Shown: positions 34,600 through 44,050 of the stretch, piece after piece
How the letters are laid out: every line of letters starts with the position of its first letter
How positions within the stretch are numbered: position 1 is the stretch's first letter
Assembly: GCF_000331285.1 (NCBI RefSeq)
Contig: NZ_ANFX01000023.1
Coordinates: 1 to 48,988, forward strand
Direction of reading: 5' to 3'
Length of the DNA: 48,988 nt
Origin: Porphyrobacter sp. AAP82
GTDB lineage: Bacteria; Pseudomonadota; Alphaproteobacteria; Sphingomonadales; Sphingomonadaceae
The notes under the pieces: model-generated
The model's input: only the letters and a program-made list of their open reading frames with translations
Told to the model about the DNA's origin: nothing
The model's database searches: none
Made by a program: the position numbers and the translations under genes

Positions 34600-35676
34600 A
34601 TGCAACTCACGCGCCTGCCCCATCCCTCGCCCACGCCCGATGCCACCCGCGATCAGCTGATCGCCGATCCGGGCTTCGGCACCGTGTTCACCGATCACAT
34701 GGTCGTGATCGACTATGACGAGGCGCTGGGTGGCTGGCAGACCCCGGTGCTGGGCCCGCGTGAGCCCATCGCGCTCGATCCGGCGGCGAGCGTGCTGCAC
34801 TACGCGCAGGAGATCTTCGAGGGCCTCAAGGCCTATCGCCATCCCGATGGCAGCCTCGGCCTGTTCCGGCCCGAGGCCAACGCCGCGCGCTTCAACGCCT
34901 CGGCCGAGCGGCTCGCCATGCCCGCCCTGCCGCAAGAGCTGTTCCTCGGCGCGATCCGCGCGCTGCTCGCGGTCGATGGCAACTGGTACCCGGCGGTCGA
35001 GGGCGGCGCGCTCTACCTGCGACCCTTCATGATCGCCACCGAGGCCTTTCTCGGCGTGCGACCGGCGAAGCAATACAAGTTTATCGTCATCGCAAGTCCG
35101 GCCGGCAACTACTTCAAATCGGGCGCAAAGGCGGTGAGCATCTGGATTTCCGACTACACCCGCGCCGCCCCCGGCGGGACGGGCGCGGCCAAGTGCGGCG
35201 GCAACTACGCAGCGAGCCTCGTCCCCACCGGACAGGCCTTCGCCAAGGGCCATGACCAGGTGCTGTTCCTCGATGCGGCCGAACGCAAGTGGGTCGAGGA
35301 GCTGGGGGGCATGAACCTGTTCTTCGTCTTCGCCGATGGCACCGTCATCACCCCGCCCCTGACCGGCACGATCCTGCCCGGCATCACCCGCGACAGCCTG
35401 ATCGCGCTCTTGACCGAGCAGGGGCTCAAGGTCTCCGAGGCCCCCTATTCGATCGACCAGTGGCGCGTCGACGCCGCCAGCGGCCACCTCGTCGAGGTCA
35501 TGGCCTGCGGCACGGCCGCGGTCGTCACCGCGGTCGGCAAGGTCGCCGGGCATGACTGCGAATTCACCATCGGCGCAGGCGGCATCGGCCAGACCACGGC
35601 TGCCTTGCGCGAACAGCTCGTCGGCATCCAGACCGGCCGCATCGCCGACACCCACGGCTGGGTGATGCGGGTTTGA
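34600..35676 (+). CDS. ilvE: Branched-chain amino acid aminotransferase
   Basis: PLP class IV aminotransferase for the last step of Leu, Ile and Val synthesis and the first of their breakdown. 358 residues from the ATG at 34600; upstream in-frame codons are non-coding. Conserved pieces: [43 protein letters not shown] lysine region [20 protein letters not shown] with [20 protein letters not shown], and [20 protein letters not shown]. Length and motifs fit the long, eukaryote-like BCAT type II. trhO overlaps its stop codon. Confidence 0.96.
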   Translation: MQLTRLPHPSPTPDATRDQLIADPGFGTVFTDHMVVIDYDEALGGWQTPVLGPREPIALDPAASVLHYAQEIFEGLKAYRHPDGSLGLFRPEANAARFNASAERLAMPALPQELFLGAIRALLAVDGNWYPAVEGGALYLRPFMIATEAFLGVRPAKQYKFIVIASPAGNYFKSGAKAVSIWISDYTRAAPGGTGAAKCGGNYAASLVPTGQAFAKGHDQVLFLDAAERKWVEELGGMNLFFVFADGTVITPPLTGTILPGITRDSLIALLTEQGLKVSEAPYSIDQWRVDAASGHLVEVMACGTAAVVTAVGKVAGHDCEFTIGAGGIGQTTAALREQLVGIQTGRIADTHGWVMRV

Positions 35677-36473
35677 GTCCAACGCCGATCCGCGTCGCCG
35701 CGCTCTACCGGTTCACGCGCTTCAACGATCCCCACAGCGTGCAGCCCGCGCTGCTCGCGGTGTGCGAGGCGCAGGGCATCAAGGGCACGCTGCTGCTGGC
35801 GCGCGAAGGGATCAACGGGACGATTGCGGGATCGCCACCGGGGCTTGAGCGGGTCCTCGCCCACATCCGCGCGCTGCCGGGATGCGCTGACCTCGACGTG
35901 AAGTTCTCGGACGCGCCCGCCATGCCCTTCGGCAGGCTCAAGATCCGCGTGAAACGCGAAATCGTCACCATGGGCGAGCCCGACATCGATCCCGTGCTGT
36001 CGGCAGGCCACTATGTCGATCCGCAAGACTGGAACGCGCTGATCGCGGACCCGGACACGCTCGTCATCGACACCCGCAACGATTACGAGGTCGCGATCGG
36101 CACCTTCGCCGGCGCGACCAACCCCGCCACGCCATCCTTCCGCGATTTTCCGCAATGGTTCCGCGACCACCGCGAGGCGCTACTGGCGGGGAAAAAGAAG
36201 GTCGCAATGTTCTGCACCGGCGGCATTCGCTGCGAGAAATCGACCGCCTTCCTGCGCGCGGAGGGCGTCGAGGAGGTCTATCACCTCAAGGGCGGCATTC
36301 TCAAATATCTTGAACAGGTATCTGAAGAACAGAGCCTTTGGCAGGGCGAGTGCTTCGTCTTCGACGAGCGCGTTAGCCTCGGCCACGGGCTTGCGCAGGG
36401 CACCCATACGCGCTGCCAGCCTTGCGGGCGGCCCTACCCGGCAGGCAGCGCCTGCCCCGTATGTGCGCGCTGA
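35673..36473 (+). CDS. trhO: tRNA U34 hydroxylase (rhodanese-like) TrhO
   Basis: Oxygen-dependent enzyme making 5-hydroxyuridine at tRNA position 34 (YceA family). 266 residues, starting at a TTG at 35673 that overlaps the ilvE TGA (TTGA), so it is probably translationally coupled. N-terminal domain [36 protein letters not shown]; rhodanese domain [20 protein letters not shown]; active cysteine 181 in [15 protein letters not shown]. The C-terminus has two CXXC pairs (CQPC and CPVC), a likely zinc site. Confidence 0.93.
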   Translation: MSPTPIRVAALYRFTRFNDPHSVQPALLAVCEAQGIKGTLLLAREGINGTIAGSPPGLERVLAHIRALPGCADLDVKFSDAPAMPFGRLKIRVKREIVTMGEPDIDPVLSAGHYVDPQDWNALIADPDTLVIDTRNDYEVAIGTFAGATNPATPSFRDFPQWFRDHREALLAGKKKVAMFCTGGIRCEKSTAFLRAEGVEEVYHLKGGILKYLEQVSEEQSLWQGECFVFDERVSLGHGLAQGTHTRCQPCGRPYPAGSACPVCAR

Positions 36474-36517
36474 ACGGCTGCAACCAATTCTATACCCGTT
36501 GCCGGTAACCTCGCGGC

Positions 36518-36898
36518 ATGACCACGCTTGCGCCCTCCTATTCGGTCGAACTCGATCCCGTCCGGGGCGAGCTGCACTTCGTCACCAGCGGGCTGTTCGA
36601 CAAGCCGGCGATGGATGCCTTCCTGCGCGATGTCGCCAAGGCGGTCGGGCCGCTGCTCGCCGAAAAGCGCAAGCTGCGCGCGCTCGGCGATCTGCGCGGC
36701 TATGTCACGCAGACGCGCGAGATCGGCGCACAGATGGCCGCAACCCTCGAGCGGGCCGAGTCGATCGGCATCGAGCGCACCGCGATCATCATCAACTCGA
36801 CAATTCTGAAGCTGCAATACAAGCGGGTCAGCGAAGGCCGCAATGTGCAGATCTTCGAGGACGCCGAGGCAGCGCTCGCCTGGCTGCGGGCGGACTAG
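36518..36898 (+). CDS. Conserved hypothetical protein, STAS-like
   Basis: 126 residues without signal or membrane segment. The pattern of an N-terminal beta strand (SVELDPVRGELHFVTSGLFD), helix (AMDAFLRDVAKAVGPLLAEK), strand (LRALGDLRGYVTQ), helix, strand (ERTAIIINS), and a final FEDAEAALAWLRAD resembles SpoIIAA/STAS-like proteins such as DUF4180/DUF7793 types; not verified. It ends convergently with a LysR gene: the two stop codons share the CTAG at 36895-36898. Confidence 0.7.
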   Translation: MTTLAPSYSVELDPVRGELHFVTSGLFDKPAMDAFLRDVAKAVGPLLAEKRKLRALGDLRGYVTQTREIGAQMAATLERAESIGIERTAIIINSTILKLQYKRVSEGRNVQIFEDAEAALAWLRAD

Positions 36899-37806
36899 GC
36901 TGCGGGCGCGGCGCAACGCGTCAGCCCCTCCCTGAAGGCATCGACCAGCCAGCTTGCCGCCGGGCCCAATCGCGTGTCGCGCCGCCACAGGGCGCTGAGG
37001 CGGTAGTGATCGCCGGGCTTTTCGGGCAGGTCGAGCTCCACCAGCGTGCCCGCCGTCAGATCGCCGGCCACCATCCCGCGCGGCATGTTGCCCCAGCCCA
37101 GCCCCTCCTTCAGCAGCGAGTGCTTGGCGCCCAGGTCCCCCAGCCGCCAGGTCAGCGGTGACAGCACCGAGAACTCGCGCCCTTCGGTGAGCGGCGAGCG
37201 GTCGGTCAGCACCAGTTGCAGATGGCGGCGGCTTTCGCCCGGCGCGACGCCGGAATGCGCGAGGGGGTGAGAGGGCGCGGCCACGGGGACGAGATCGACC
37301 TCGCCCACCGCCTGCCTTTCCAGCGCGGGGTGCTCACCGATCACCGGGCCGCCGATGGCAAGGTCCGATCCGCCCTCCATCACGCAGGCCGCGACGGCGC
37401 CCAGCGCCTCGATCCGCAAGGTCAATGCGCAGGTCGGGAACATCCGCCGGAATTCGCCGAGCACATGCGCGGTGACATCGCCCGGCACCATCACGTCGAC
37501 CACCAGCGTCAGCGACGGCTCCTGCCCGGCATGGAGCGAGTTCGCCTTGGCGAGCAGCGCATCGACCCCGTCGGCGACGGCGCGTGCCTCGGCGAGCAGG
37601 CCCTCGCCCGCCGGGGTCAGCACCGGACGCCGCGAACCTTCGCGGTCAAACAGGGTGAGCGCGAGCTGTGCCTCGAGCTGCGCGATCCCGTAAGAGACCG
37701 CCGAGACCGCGCGGCCGAGCGCCCTGGCCGCCCCGCCGAAGCTGCCGTATTCGGCAACGGCGATGAAGATGCGCAGCTGATCGAGCGTGGGGTCGCCGAG
37801 TTTCAT
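36895..37806 (-). CDS. LysR-family regulator divergent from pirin
   Basis: 303 residues from the ATG at 37806 (MKLGDPTLDQLRIFIAVAEY); a start at 37815 would place the gene inside its probable operator. The helix-turn-helix is EYGSFGGAARALGRAVSAVS, followed by YGIAQLEAQLALTLFDREGS; the substrate domain starts near residue 95. It stands divergent from a pirin-azoreductase-DoxX unit with a palindrome between. Such regulators commonly sense quinones or other electrophiles that the adjacent genes detoxify (inference from context). Confidence 0.92.
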   Translation of the reverse strand: MKLGDPTLDQLRIFIAVAEYGSFGGAARALGRAVSAVSYGIAQLEAQLALTLFDREGSRRPVLTPAGEGLLAEARAVADGVDALLAKANSLHAGQEPSLTLVVDVMVPGDVTAHVLGEFRRMFPTCALTLRIEALGAVAACVMEGGSDLAIGGPVIGEHPALERQAVGEVDLVPVAAPSHPLAHSGVAPGESRRHLQLVLTDRSPLTEGREFSVLSPLTWRLGDLGAKHSLLKEGLGWGNMPRGMVAGDLTAGTLVELDLPEKPGDHYRLSALWRRDTRLGPAASWLVDAFREGLTRCAAPAA

Positions 37807-37813
37807 GCGGCGC

Positions 37814-37834
37814 ATGTTCGGAATTTTCGAACAT
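37814..37834. promoter_or_regulatory. Predicted LysR operator
   Basis: Perfect inverted repeat ATGTTCG-N7-CGAACAT with AT-rich centre GAATTTT, in the 108-base divergent gap between the LysR gene and the pirin gene. It fits the T-N11-A form of LysR sites and lies directly upstream of the regulator start, so autoregulation is likely. Confidence 0.7.
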
Positions 37835-37914
37835 CTTGGCAAGTTTTATCGCAGTTATCCGGAAGGCATCTTCGGCTTATCTCCGCCTCAACGAAGAACC
37901 CAAGGAGATCCGCC

Positions 37915-38616
37915 ATGATCGAACTCAGGCCCTTCAACACGCTTGGCGCTGCCAACCACGGCTGGCTCGATGCGCACCACCACTTTTCTTTCGCGGGCTA
38001 CCATGATCCCTCGCGCGTCAACTGGGGCGCGCTCAGGGTCTGGAACGACGATGCGATCGCATCGAAGTCGGGCTTCCCGCCGCATCCGCACAGCGACATG
38101 GAGATCATCACCTACGTCCGCGCCGGCGCGATCACCCACCGCGATTCGCTGGGCAACCAGGGCCGCACCGAAGCGGGCGACGTGCAAGTGATGAGCGCCG
38201 GGAGCGGTGTCACCCTCTCGGAATACAACCTCGAGGACGAGGAAACCCGGATCTTCCAGATCTGGATCATCCCCGATGCCCGCGGCGGCCAGCCCAGCTG
38301 GGGGGCGCGCCAGTTCCCCAAGGATGACCGTGCGGGCGCCTTCGTGCCCTTGGCGAGCGGCGTTGCGAATGATCACGACGCTCTCCCGATCCGCGCCGAT
38401 GCGCGGGTGCTGGGCGCGACGATTCTGGCGGGCGAGAGCGTGACCTACACGCCCCGGTCGGCCGACCGCCACCTCTACCTCGTCCCCGCCACCGGCAAGG
38501 TGCGGATCGAAGCGGTCGAGGCGAATGCCCGCGACGGCGTGGCGATCACCGGACAGGAATCGGTGACGATCACAGCCGTGGAAGACAGCGAAGTCGTGCT
38601 GGTCGACGCGGCTTAA
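37915..38616 (+). CDS. Pirin-family bicupin protein
   Basis: 233 residues from the ATG at 37915, SD AAGGAG nine bases upstream. Cupin metal residues are in GFPPHPHSDMEIITYVRAGA (His-x-His and Glu) with HHHFSFAGYHDPSRVNWGAL before it; VMSAGSGVTLSEYNLEDEET follows, as in YhaK/YhhW-type pirins. E. coli YhhW has quercetin 2,3-dioxygenase activity in vitro; the physiological role is unclear. Heads a likely operon with azoR (66 bases) and doxX (110 bases), under the divergent LysR regulator. Confidence 0.93.
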   Translation: MIELRPFNTLGAANHGWLDAHHHFSFAGYHDPSRVNWGALRVWNDDAIASKSGFPPHPHSDMEIITYVRAGAITHRDSLGNQGRTEAGDVQVMSAGSGVTLSEYNLEDEETRIFQIWIIPDARGGQPSWGARQFPKDDRAGAFVPLASGVANDHDALPIRADARVLGATILAGESVTYTPRSADRHLYLVPATGKVRIEAVEANARDGVAITGQESVTITAVEDSEVVLVDAA

Positions 38617-38626
38617 GCCCTAACTC

Positions 38627-38650
38627 CCCCTCCCCCTCGCGGGAGGGGAG
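38627..38650. repeat. GC palindrome between pirin and azoR
   Basis: CTCCCC and CCTC arms facing GGGAGGGGAG. Similar CCCCTCCC/GGGAGGGG palindromes occur at 18209 and around 34500. Common intergenic repeat type in this genome. Confidence 0.5.
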
Positions 38651-38682
38651 ATTCCACCTCTCACCCCCAAGGAGCCATCACC

Positions 38683-39279
38683 ATGAGCAACATCCTCGCC
38701 ATCACCGCCAGCATCCGTTCGGACGCCGAGAGCGTCTCGCGCCAGCTCGGCCAGAGCATCGTGGACGGCCTCGCCGCCAAAACGGGCGCGAGCGTCACCA
38801 CCCGTGACCTTGCCGCGAACGATCTGCCCTTCGTCAGCGCCGAGCGCTTTGCCGCGAACCTCACCCCGGCGGCCGAGCGCAGCCCGGAGCAGGCCGAACT
38901 CGCCGCCATCGCCGACGAATTGATCGCCGAATTGCAGGCCGCCGACACGATCGTGATCGCAAGCCCGGTCTACAATTTCGGCCCGCCGGCGAGCCTCAAG
39001 GCCTGGGCCGATTTGGTGGCGCGTGCCGGGACCACCTTCCAGTACACCGCCAATGGTCCGGAAGGCCTGTTGGGGGGCAAGAAGGCCTATCTCGCCATCG
39101 CCACCGGCGGCACGCCTGTGGGCGCGGACTTCGACTTCATGAGCCGCTGGCTGACCTTCTTCCTCGGCTTCCTCGGGATCACCGATGTCGCGATCGTCGC
39201 GGCTGACGGGATCATGGGCGTGGATGGCGAGGCGAAGATCGCCGCTGCCAGGGATGCCGCACTGAAGCTCGCCGCCTGA
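38683..39279 (+). CDS. azoR: FMN-dependent NADH:quinone oxidoreductase / azoreductase
   Basis: 198 residues of flavodoxin-like fold. The FMN site is in MSNILAITASIRSDAESVSR, ASPVYNFGPPASLKAWADLV and IATGGTPVGA; the family stretch LTFFLGFLGITDVAIVAADG follows. AzoR reduces quinones by two electrons and azo dyes in vitro. Clear SD AAGGAG upstream. Placed between pirin and DoxX under a LysR regulator, which suggests a quinone-stress role. Confidence 0.93.
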   Translation: MSNILAITASIRSDAESVSRQLGQSIVDGLAAKTGASVTTRDLAANDLPFVSAERFAANLTPAAERSPEQAELAAIADELIAELQAADTIVIASPVYNFGPPASLKAWADLVARAGTTFQYTANGPEGLLGGKKAYLAIATGGTPVGADFDFMSRWLTFFLGFLGITDVAIVAADGIMGVDGEAKIAAARDAALKLAA

Positions 39280-39389
39280 CCGGCGATCCACAGGGACGGG
39301 GGGGGGCGGCGGCCGGCAAGGGGCGCAACATCCTCCGCCCACCCTTCTTCCTCCCCTGCCTTGCAACCTTCCTCTCCAGGAGAACCATC

Positions 39390-39812
39390 ATGAACGATAT
39401 CACTGCCTCCCTCCCGCAAACCTCCCCCTCCACCTCGACGCAGGATGCTGCCGCGCTCACCGCCCGCCTGCTGCTTGCCGGCCTGTTCCTGATCGCCGGG
39501 CTGGGCAAGCTCGCCGCCATCGAAGGCACCGCCGGCTATATCGCGAGCGTCGGCCTGCCCTTTGCGTCCGGCCTCACCTACGCCACGATCGCCCTGGAAG
39601 TGGTCGGCGCGTGCCTGCTGATCGCGGGCTACCGCACCCGTGCGGCGGCAATCGGGCTCGGGGTGTTCAGCATCCTTGCCGCGGCGATCTTCCACGCCGA
39701 TTTCGCCGACCAGATGCAGTTCACGAGTTTTCTCAAGAACCTCGCGATCGCCGGCGGCATGTTCCAGCTCGCCGCCTTCGGCCCGGGCCGCCTGTCGCTC
39801 GACCGCGGCTGA
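39390..39812 (+). CDS. DoxX-family membrane protein
   Basis: 140 residues, four membrane helices after a hydrophilic start (MNDITASLPQTSPSTSTQDA). Family motifs: ALTARLLLAGLFLIAGLGKL, then TYATIALEVVGACLLIAGYR, and QFTSFLKNLAIAGGMFQLAA. DoxX-like proteins accompany quinone or thiol redox enzymes. Third gene of the pirin-azoR-DoxX unit, 110 bases after azoR, with its own SD (CCAGGAG). Confidence 0.9.
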   Translation: MNDITASLPQTSPSTSTQDAAALTARLLLAGLFLIAGLGKLAAIEGTAGYIASVGLPFASGLTYATIALEVVGACLLIAGYRTRAAAIGLGVFSILAAAIFHADFADQMQFTSFLKNLAIAGGMFQLAAFGPGRLSLDRG

Positions 39813-39830
39813 ACCCCGACCGGCGACGCG

Positions 39831-39865
39831 CAAGGGCCGGTGCACCCCGCGGTGCGCCGGTCCTT
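39831..39865. terminator. Hairpin between convergent doxX and EamA genes
   Basis: AAGG-x-CCGGTGCACC / GGTGCGCCGG-x-CCTT (39832-39865), nearly perfect, in the 59-base convergent gap. No T-run on either strand, so termination strength is uncertain. Confidence 0.55.
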
Positions 39866-39871
39866 CGCGTG

Positions 39872-40774
39872 TCAGCTCTCGGGCCGCACCAGCCGCGGCT
39901 TGAACAGCTTGCGGGTCGGCCGGATGACGATGATCGCGACACCCGTCAGCGCCATCGTCCCGCCCACGATCAGCGGCCAGCCGATGGTATCGCCGGTCAG
40001 CCATGTGCCGAAGGCGATGGTCAGCAGCGGGGTGAACAGCGTCAGCGGAACGATGAGGTTGGCGTCATAGCGCTGGAACAGCATGAAATAGGCCGAATGC
40101 GCGCCGACCGAGACGATCACGCCGGCAAACAGCACGCAGGCCGCCACTGCCAGCGGCGCGGCGCTGACGGCGGCAATCTGCCCAGTCTCCAATGCCATGG
40201 TCGCAGGCAGCATCACGCACAGCGAGGCCAGCCCCGCCCAGGCCTGCAAGCGCGCCGAGCCGATATCGAGGCGCTTGACGAACACCGACGCGAAGGCCCC
40301 GACCAGCACGCCTGCAAAGGCAAAGCCGAGGCCCACCGGATCGCCCGCATCCGACGGCGCGCCGATCGCGAGGCCCACCCCGCCCAGCGCCAGCGCCATC
40401 CCGATCCCGCGCCGCCAGCGCACCTCCTCGCCGAGGAACAGGATCGCGAAGAGCACGGTCAGCGGCGCGCCCGACAGGTTGACGATCCCGACCGCCGAAG
40501 GGCTCGCGGTCTGGAGCCCGATGAACTGGAGGCCAAAGCTCCCCCCGGTGATCGCAAAGCCGATCAGCAGGACGTGGGGCAAACGCTCCGGCCGCGCGCG
40601 CAGCAGCAGCGGAAACAGCACAGCGATCACGGTCGCCGAACGCAGCGCGGTGTAAAACAGCGGCGGCAGGCCAAGCGTTGCCACCGCGATCTTGCTGACC
40701 ACCACATTGAGCGCCCAGGCAACATTGCAAAGCAGCATGATGCCGAGCGCGGAGAGAGGAAGCTGGCGCGGCAT
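39872..40774 (-). CDS. EamA/DMT-family transporter
   Basis: 300 residues with ten membrane helices arranged as two EamA repeats (about 10-140 and 155-290). It starts at the ATG at 40774 (MPRQLPLSALGIMLLCNVAW), which shares its first base with the last base of the nadE stop (TGATG). Helix 1 has NVAWALNVVVSKIAV and helix 3-4 FIGLQTASPSAVGIVNLSGA. Such carriers export metabolites or amino acids; substrate unknown. The coupling to nadE suggests co-expression rather than a shared pathway. Confidence 0.9.
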   Translation of the reverse strand: MPRQLPLSALGIMLLCNVAWALNVVVSKIAVATLGLPPLFYTALRSATVIAVLFPLLLRARPERLPHVLLIGFAITGGSFGLQFIGLQTASPSAVGIVNLSGAPLTVLFAILFLGEEVRWRRGIGMALALGGVGLAIGAPSDAGDPVGLGFAFAGVLVGAFASVFVKRLDIGSARLQAWAGLASLCVMLPATMALETGQIAAVSAAPLAVAACVLFAGVIVSVGAHSAYFMLFQRYDANLIVPLTLFTPLLTIAFGTWLTGDTIGWPLIVGGTMALTGVAIIVIRPTRKLFKPRLVRPES

Positions 40775-42852
40775 CAGGTGGGAAGTTTGCTCGCCACCTC
40801 GTCCGGCAGAGCCCCCCGCAGCTCCTCGCGCCACACGCTTGCGACCGCATCGGACGGGGCGCGCCAGTCGCCCCGCGGGGACAACGCGCCTGCCGAGGAG
40901 ACCTTGGGGCCGTTGGGAAGCGCGGAACGCTTGAACTGCGAGAAACCGAAGAAGCGCGCGCAGAACTTGTCGAGCCAGGCAGCGATGGTGGCCAGGTCGT
41001 AGGCGTTCTTGCAAGTTTCCGGGAAGCCGGCAGGCCACATTCCCGCAGCCGCCTCCTTCCACGCATGCCACGCCAGGAAGGCGACCTTTGAGGGACGCTG
41101 GCCGAAGCGGATGATGTGGTGGAGGAAGAAGTCGTTGAGTTCGTAACGGCCCACGAGGCTCTCGGTCGATTGCACCTGCCCGTCGGCGCCCGGCGGCACC
41201 AGCTCGGGGCTGATCTCGGTGTCGAGCACGCTGGCCAGCACCTCGGCGCAAGGACGGGTGAACTGGCCGGTCGCAATCACCCAGCGGATCAGGTACTGGA
41301 TCAGCGTCTTGGGCACGCCGGCATTGACCCCGTAGTGGCTCATATGATCGCCCACGCCATAGGTGCACCAGCCCAGGGCGAGTTCGCTGAGGTCACCGGT
41401 GCCGACCACGAAACCCTTGTGCTGTCCGGCGAGGCGGAACAGGTAATCGGTCCTGAGGCCGGCCTGCACGTTCTCGAAGGTCACGTCATGCACCGGCTCG
41501 CCCGCGGCAAAGGGGTGGCCGATATCCTCGAGCATCTTTTGCGCGGCGGGGCGGATGTCGATCTCGCCTGCGGTGATTTCCAGCGCCTGCATCAGACGGT
41601 GGGCGTTGGTCTTGGTGCCTTCAGAGGTGCCGAAGCCGGGCATGGTGTAGCCGCGGATCGTGCTTCGCGGCAGGCCCAGCCGGTCGCAGGCCTTGGCCGC
41701 GACAATCAGCGCGTGGGTGCTGTCGAGCCCGCCGGAAATGCCGATGACGAGGCTCTTTGCCCCGGTCGACTGGATGCGGCGCATCAGGGCATCGACCTGG
41801 ATGTTGAAGGCCTCGTAGCAGTCCTCGTCGAGCTTCTCGGGCCGGTCGGGCACGAAGGGAAAGCGCGCCACGGGGCGGACGAGGCCGATGTCGCCGGCGC
41901 GCCAGGCATGGGCGAATTCGATGCGGCGGTAGGTGTCTTCGGGCCGCCCGGCCCATTCGGCAGCGTCCGCGAAGGTCTGGTTGCGCATCCGCTCGGCGGC
42001 AAGCCTTTCGGTGTCGATGTCGACGATGGTAAGCTCGCCCGCGCGGTCGAAGCGTTCCGATTGCGCGAGCAGGCTGCCCATCTCGTAGACGACGCCCTGA
42101 CCGTCCCAGGCAAGATCGGTGGTGCTCTCCCCGTGGCCGCTCGCCGAATAGACGTAGGCGGCTATCGCGCGGGCAGCCGAGGAGCGGCAGTGCAGGTGGC
42201 GGTCGTCCGCGCGCCCGATGGTGACGGGCGAGGCCGAAAGGTTGCACAGGATCAGCGCGCCCGCCATCGCGGCCTGCATCCCCGGCGGGACGGGAGCCCA
42301 GAAATCCTCGCAGATCTCGACCCCGAAGCGGAAGCCGGGAAGGTTGGCGGCGGCAAAGACCAGGTCGGTGCCGAAGGGCACGTCCTCGCCCCCGACGTCG
42401 ATCCACAGGTCGGTGCACCCGCGCCCGTGGGCGAAGTGGCGCTTTTCGTAGAACTCGCGGTAATTGGGCAGGAAGCTCTTGGGGACAATGCCCAGGATCG
42501 TGCCGCGCGCGATCACCACCGCGCAGTTGTAGAGCTTGTCCGCGCGGCGCAGCGGCGCACCGAGCACCAGCACGGGATCGAGCTCGGCCGAGGCCGCGAC
42601 CACCTCGGCCAGCGCCGTCTCGACCCGTTCGAGGATCGCGTTCTGGAGCAGCAGGTCGTCGATCGCGTAGGAGGAGAGGGTCAGCTCCGGAAACACCACC
42701 AGATCGACATTGGCTTCATGTGCCTTGACCGCCTCGGCGCGCACGCCGGCGGTGTTGTAGGCGACATCGGCGGTGCGGCTGCACGGGGTCGCCGTGGCGA
42801 CGCGCACGAAGCCGTGGGCGTGCATGTCGAAGAAAGGGTGGGCCTCGGTCAT
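40774..42852 (-). CDS. nadE: Glutamine-dependent NAD+ synthetase
   Basis: 692 residues from the ATG at 42852 (MTEAHPFFDMHAHGFVRVAT). The N-terminal nitrilase-type glutaminase domain has Glu in VVFPELTLSSYAIDD, Lys in IVPKSFLPNYREFYEKRHFA and Cys in FGVEICEDFWAP. The C-terminal synthetase has the PP-loop VIGISGGLDSTHALIVAAKA and GTGDLSELALGWCTYGVGDH. It converts deamido-NAD to NAD with glutamine as nitrogen source, and resembles the large form of mycobacteria. Followed by a one-base overlap with the EamA gene. Confidence 0.96.
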   Translation of the reverse strand: MTEAHPFFDMHAHGFVRVATATPCSRTADVAYNTAGVRAEAVKAHEANVDLVVFPELTLSSYAIDDLLLQNAILERVETALAEVVAASAELDPVLVLGAPLRRADKLYNCAVVIARGTILGIVPKSFLPNYREFYEKRHFAHGRGCTDLWIDVGGEDVPFGTDLVFAAANLPGFRFGVEICEDFWAPVPPGMQAAMAGALILCNLSASPVTIGRADDRHLHCRSSAARAIAAYVYSASGHGESTTDLAWDGQGVVYEMGSLLAQSERFDRAGELTIVDIDTERLAAERMRNQTFADAAEWAGRPEDTYRRIEFAHAWRAGDIGLVRPVARFPFVPDRPEKLDEDCYEAFNIQVDALMRRIQSTGAKSLVIGISGGLDSTHALIVAAKACDRLGLPRSTIRGYTMPGFGTSEGTKTNAHRLMQALEITAGEIDIRPAAQKMLEDIGHPFAAGEPVHDVTFENVQAGLRTDYLFRLAGQHKGFVVGTGDLSELALGWCTYGVGDHMSHYGVNAGVPKTLIQYLIRWVIATGQFTRPCAEVLASVLDTEISPELVPPGADGQVQSTESLVGRYELNDFFLHHIIRFGQRPSKVAFLAWHAWKEAAAGMWPAGFPETCKNAYDLATIAAWLDKFCARFFGFSQFKRSALPNGPKVSSAGALSPRGDWRAPSDAVASVWREELRGALPDEVASKLPT

Positions 42853-42904
42853 CGCTGCGGCATCTCCTGCTGGGCGCGGGCATAACCCGCGAGGCCTGCG
42901 CTGC

Positions 42905-43936
42905 CTAGCTCTGCTCGCCGCCCAGATAGCCCTGCGCGCTACCGCATTCTTCCAGAAAGGCAATGAGGCCACGCTCGGCCCGGCTGAGCCAGCGGGTCTG
43001 GCGCGGGAGAATCAAGCCCGCACGCCACGCCTCCTGCCCCTCGATGCGTGCGATCACCGCAGGGTGGACATAGGACTTGCGCGCGATCGCCGGGGTGTTG
43101 CCGAGATGCTCGGCGACGTGATCGAGCATTTCGCCCAGCTTTACCCGCCCCTTGCCGGTCGCCAGCCGCTGGAAGGCGAGGCTGCTCGCATGGAAGGTGC
43201 GGAAATGCTTGGCGGTGAAATCGCCGCCCATCGTCTCGCGCAGATAGGCGTTGACGTCGGCAGCGGTGACGGGGCGGATGTCGCCGCTGTCATCCCCATC
43301 TCCAGCCACGTAGCGGAACAGGTGGTCGCTCTCCTCCTCGCCCAGGTCCGCCATCCGCCGCACCGCCGCCGCAAGCCCTTCGTCCTCGACCTCCAGATCA
43401 TGCGCCTTGCCGCCCTTGCCGACGAAATGCAGCGCCAGCCTGCGGCGGCCCACCTCGGCGTGCTCTGCGCGCAGGGTTGTCGCGCCGTAGCTTTCATTGG
43501 TGCGGGCATAATGGGCATTGCCGATGCGGATCGCCGACAGGTCGAGCAGCCGCACCACCGCCGCCAGCGCCGCCTCGCGGGACACGCCGCGCGCCGCGAG
43601 GTCCTCCTCCACCCGCTTGCGGACCAGCGGCAGGCGCCTGCCGAAAGCGACGCAGGCGTCATACTTGTCGCTCTCACGTGCCGCGCGGAAATCGGGGTGG
43701 TAGCGGTATTGCTTCCTCCCGGCATCATCGATGCCGGTCGCGAGGATATGGCCGTTGGGTACCGGGCAGAACCACGCCTCGCAATAGGCGGGCGGGAGCG
43801 CAATGGCATCGAGCCGGCGCTTTTCGCTCCGGTCACGGATCAGCGCCCCGTCGGGGTCGTAATAGGCCCAGCCCTTCCCTGCCCGCCGCCGCGTGATCCC
43901 GGGCAGCGCGTCGTCAAGATAGACCAGCTTTTCCAT
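42905..43936 (-). CDS. DNA topoisomerase IB, poxvirus/bacterial type
   Basis: 343 residues from the ATG at 43936 (MEKLVYLDDALPGITRRRAG). Family motifs: GWAYYDPDGALIRDRSEKRR, ALPPAYCEAWFCPVPNGHIL with the following R-K-Q-Y-R-Y-H, IRIGNAHYARTNESYGATTL, LHFVGKGGKAHDLEVED, FTAKHFRTFHASSLAF, and the tyrosine nucleophile in IARKSYVHPAVIARI. It relaxes supercoils through a 3'-phosphotyrosyl link. A longer frame extends upstream antisense to yghU and is an artefact. Lies 52 bases downstream of nadE's divergent end; single-gene unit. Confidence 0.94.
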   Translation of the reverse strand: MEKLVYLDDALPGITRRRAGKGWAYYDPDGALIRDRSEKRRLDAIALPPAYCEAWFCPVPNGHILATGIDDAGRKQYRYHPDFRAARESDKYDACVAFGRRLPLVRKRVEEDLAARGVSREAALAAVVRLLDLSAIRIGNAHYARTNESYGATTLRAEHAEVGRRRLALHFVGKGGKAHDLEVEDEGLAAAVRRMADLGEEESDHLFRYVAGDGDDSGDIRPVTAADVNAYLRETMGGDFTAKHFRTFHASSLAFQRLATGKGRVKLGEMLDHVAEHLGNTPAIARKSYVHPAVIARIEGQEAWRAGLILPRQTRWLSRAERGLIAFLEECGSAQGYLGGEQS

Positions 43937-44050
43937 GGCCAAGCGAAATGCGCGCAGGTCCGGCAATGTTCCATCTTGCAGCCCGCCCGCGCACACGCCA
44001 GCTAGGGCCCACGATGGCGCGCGCCTGCTGCGCCGAATGGAGAGCTTGCC

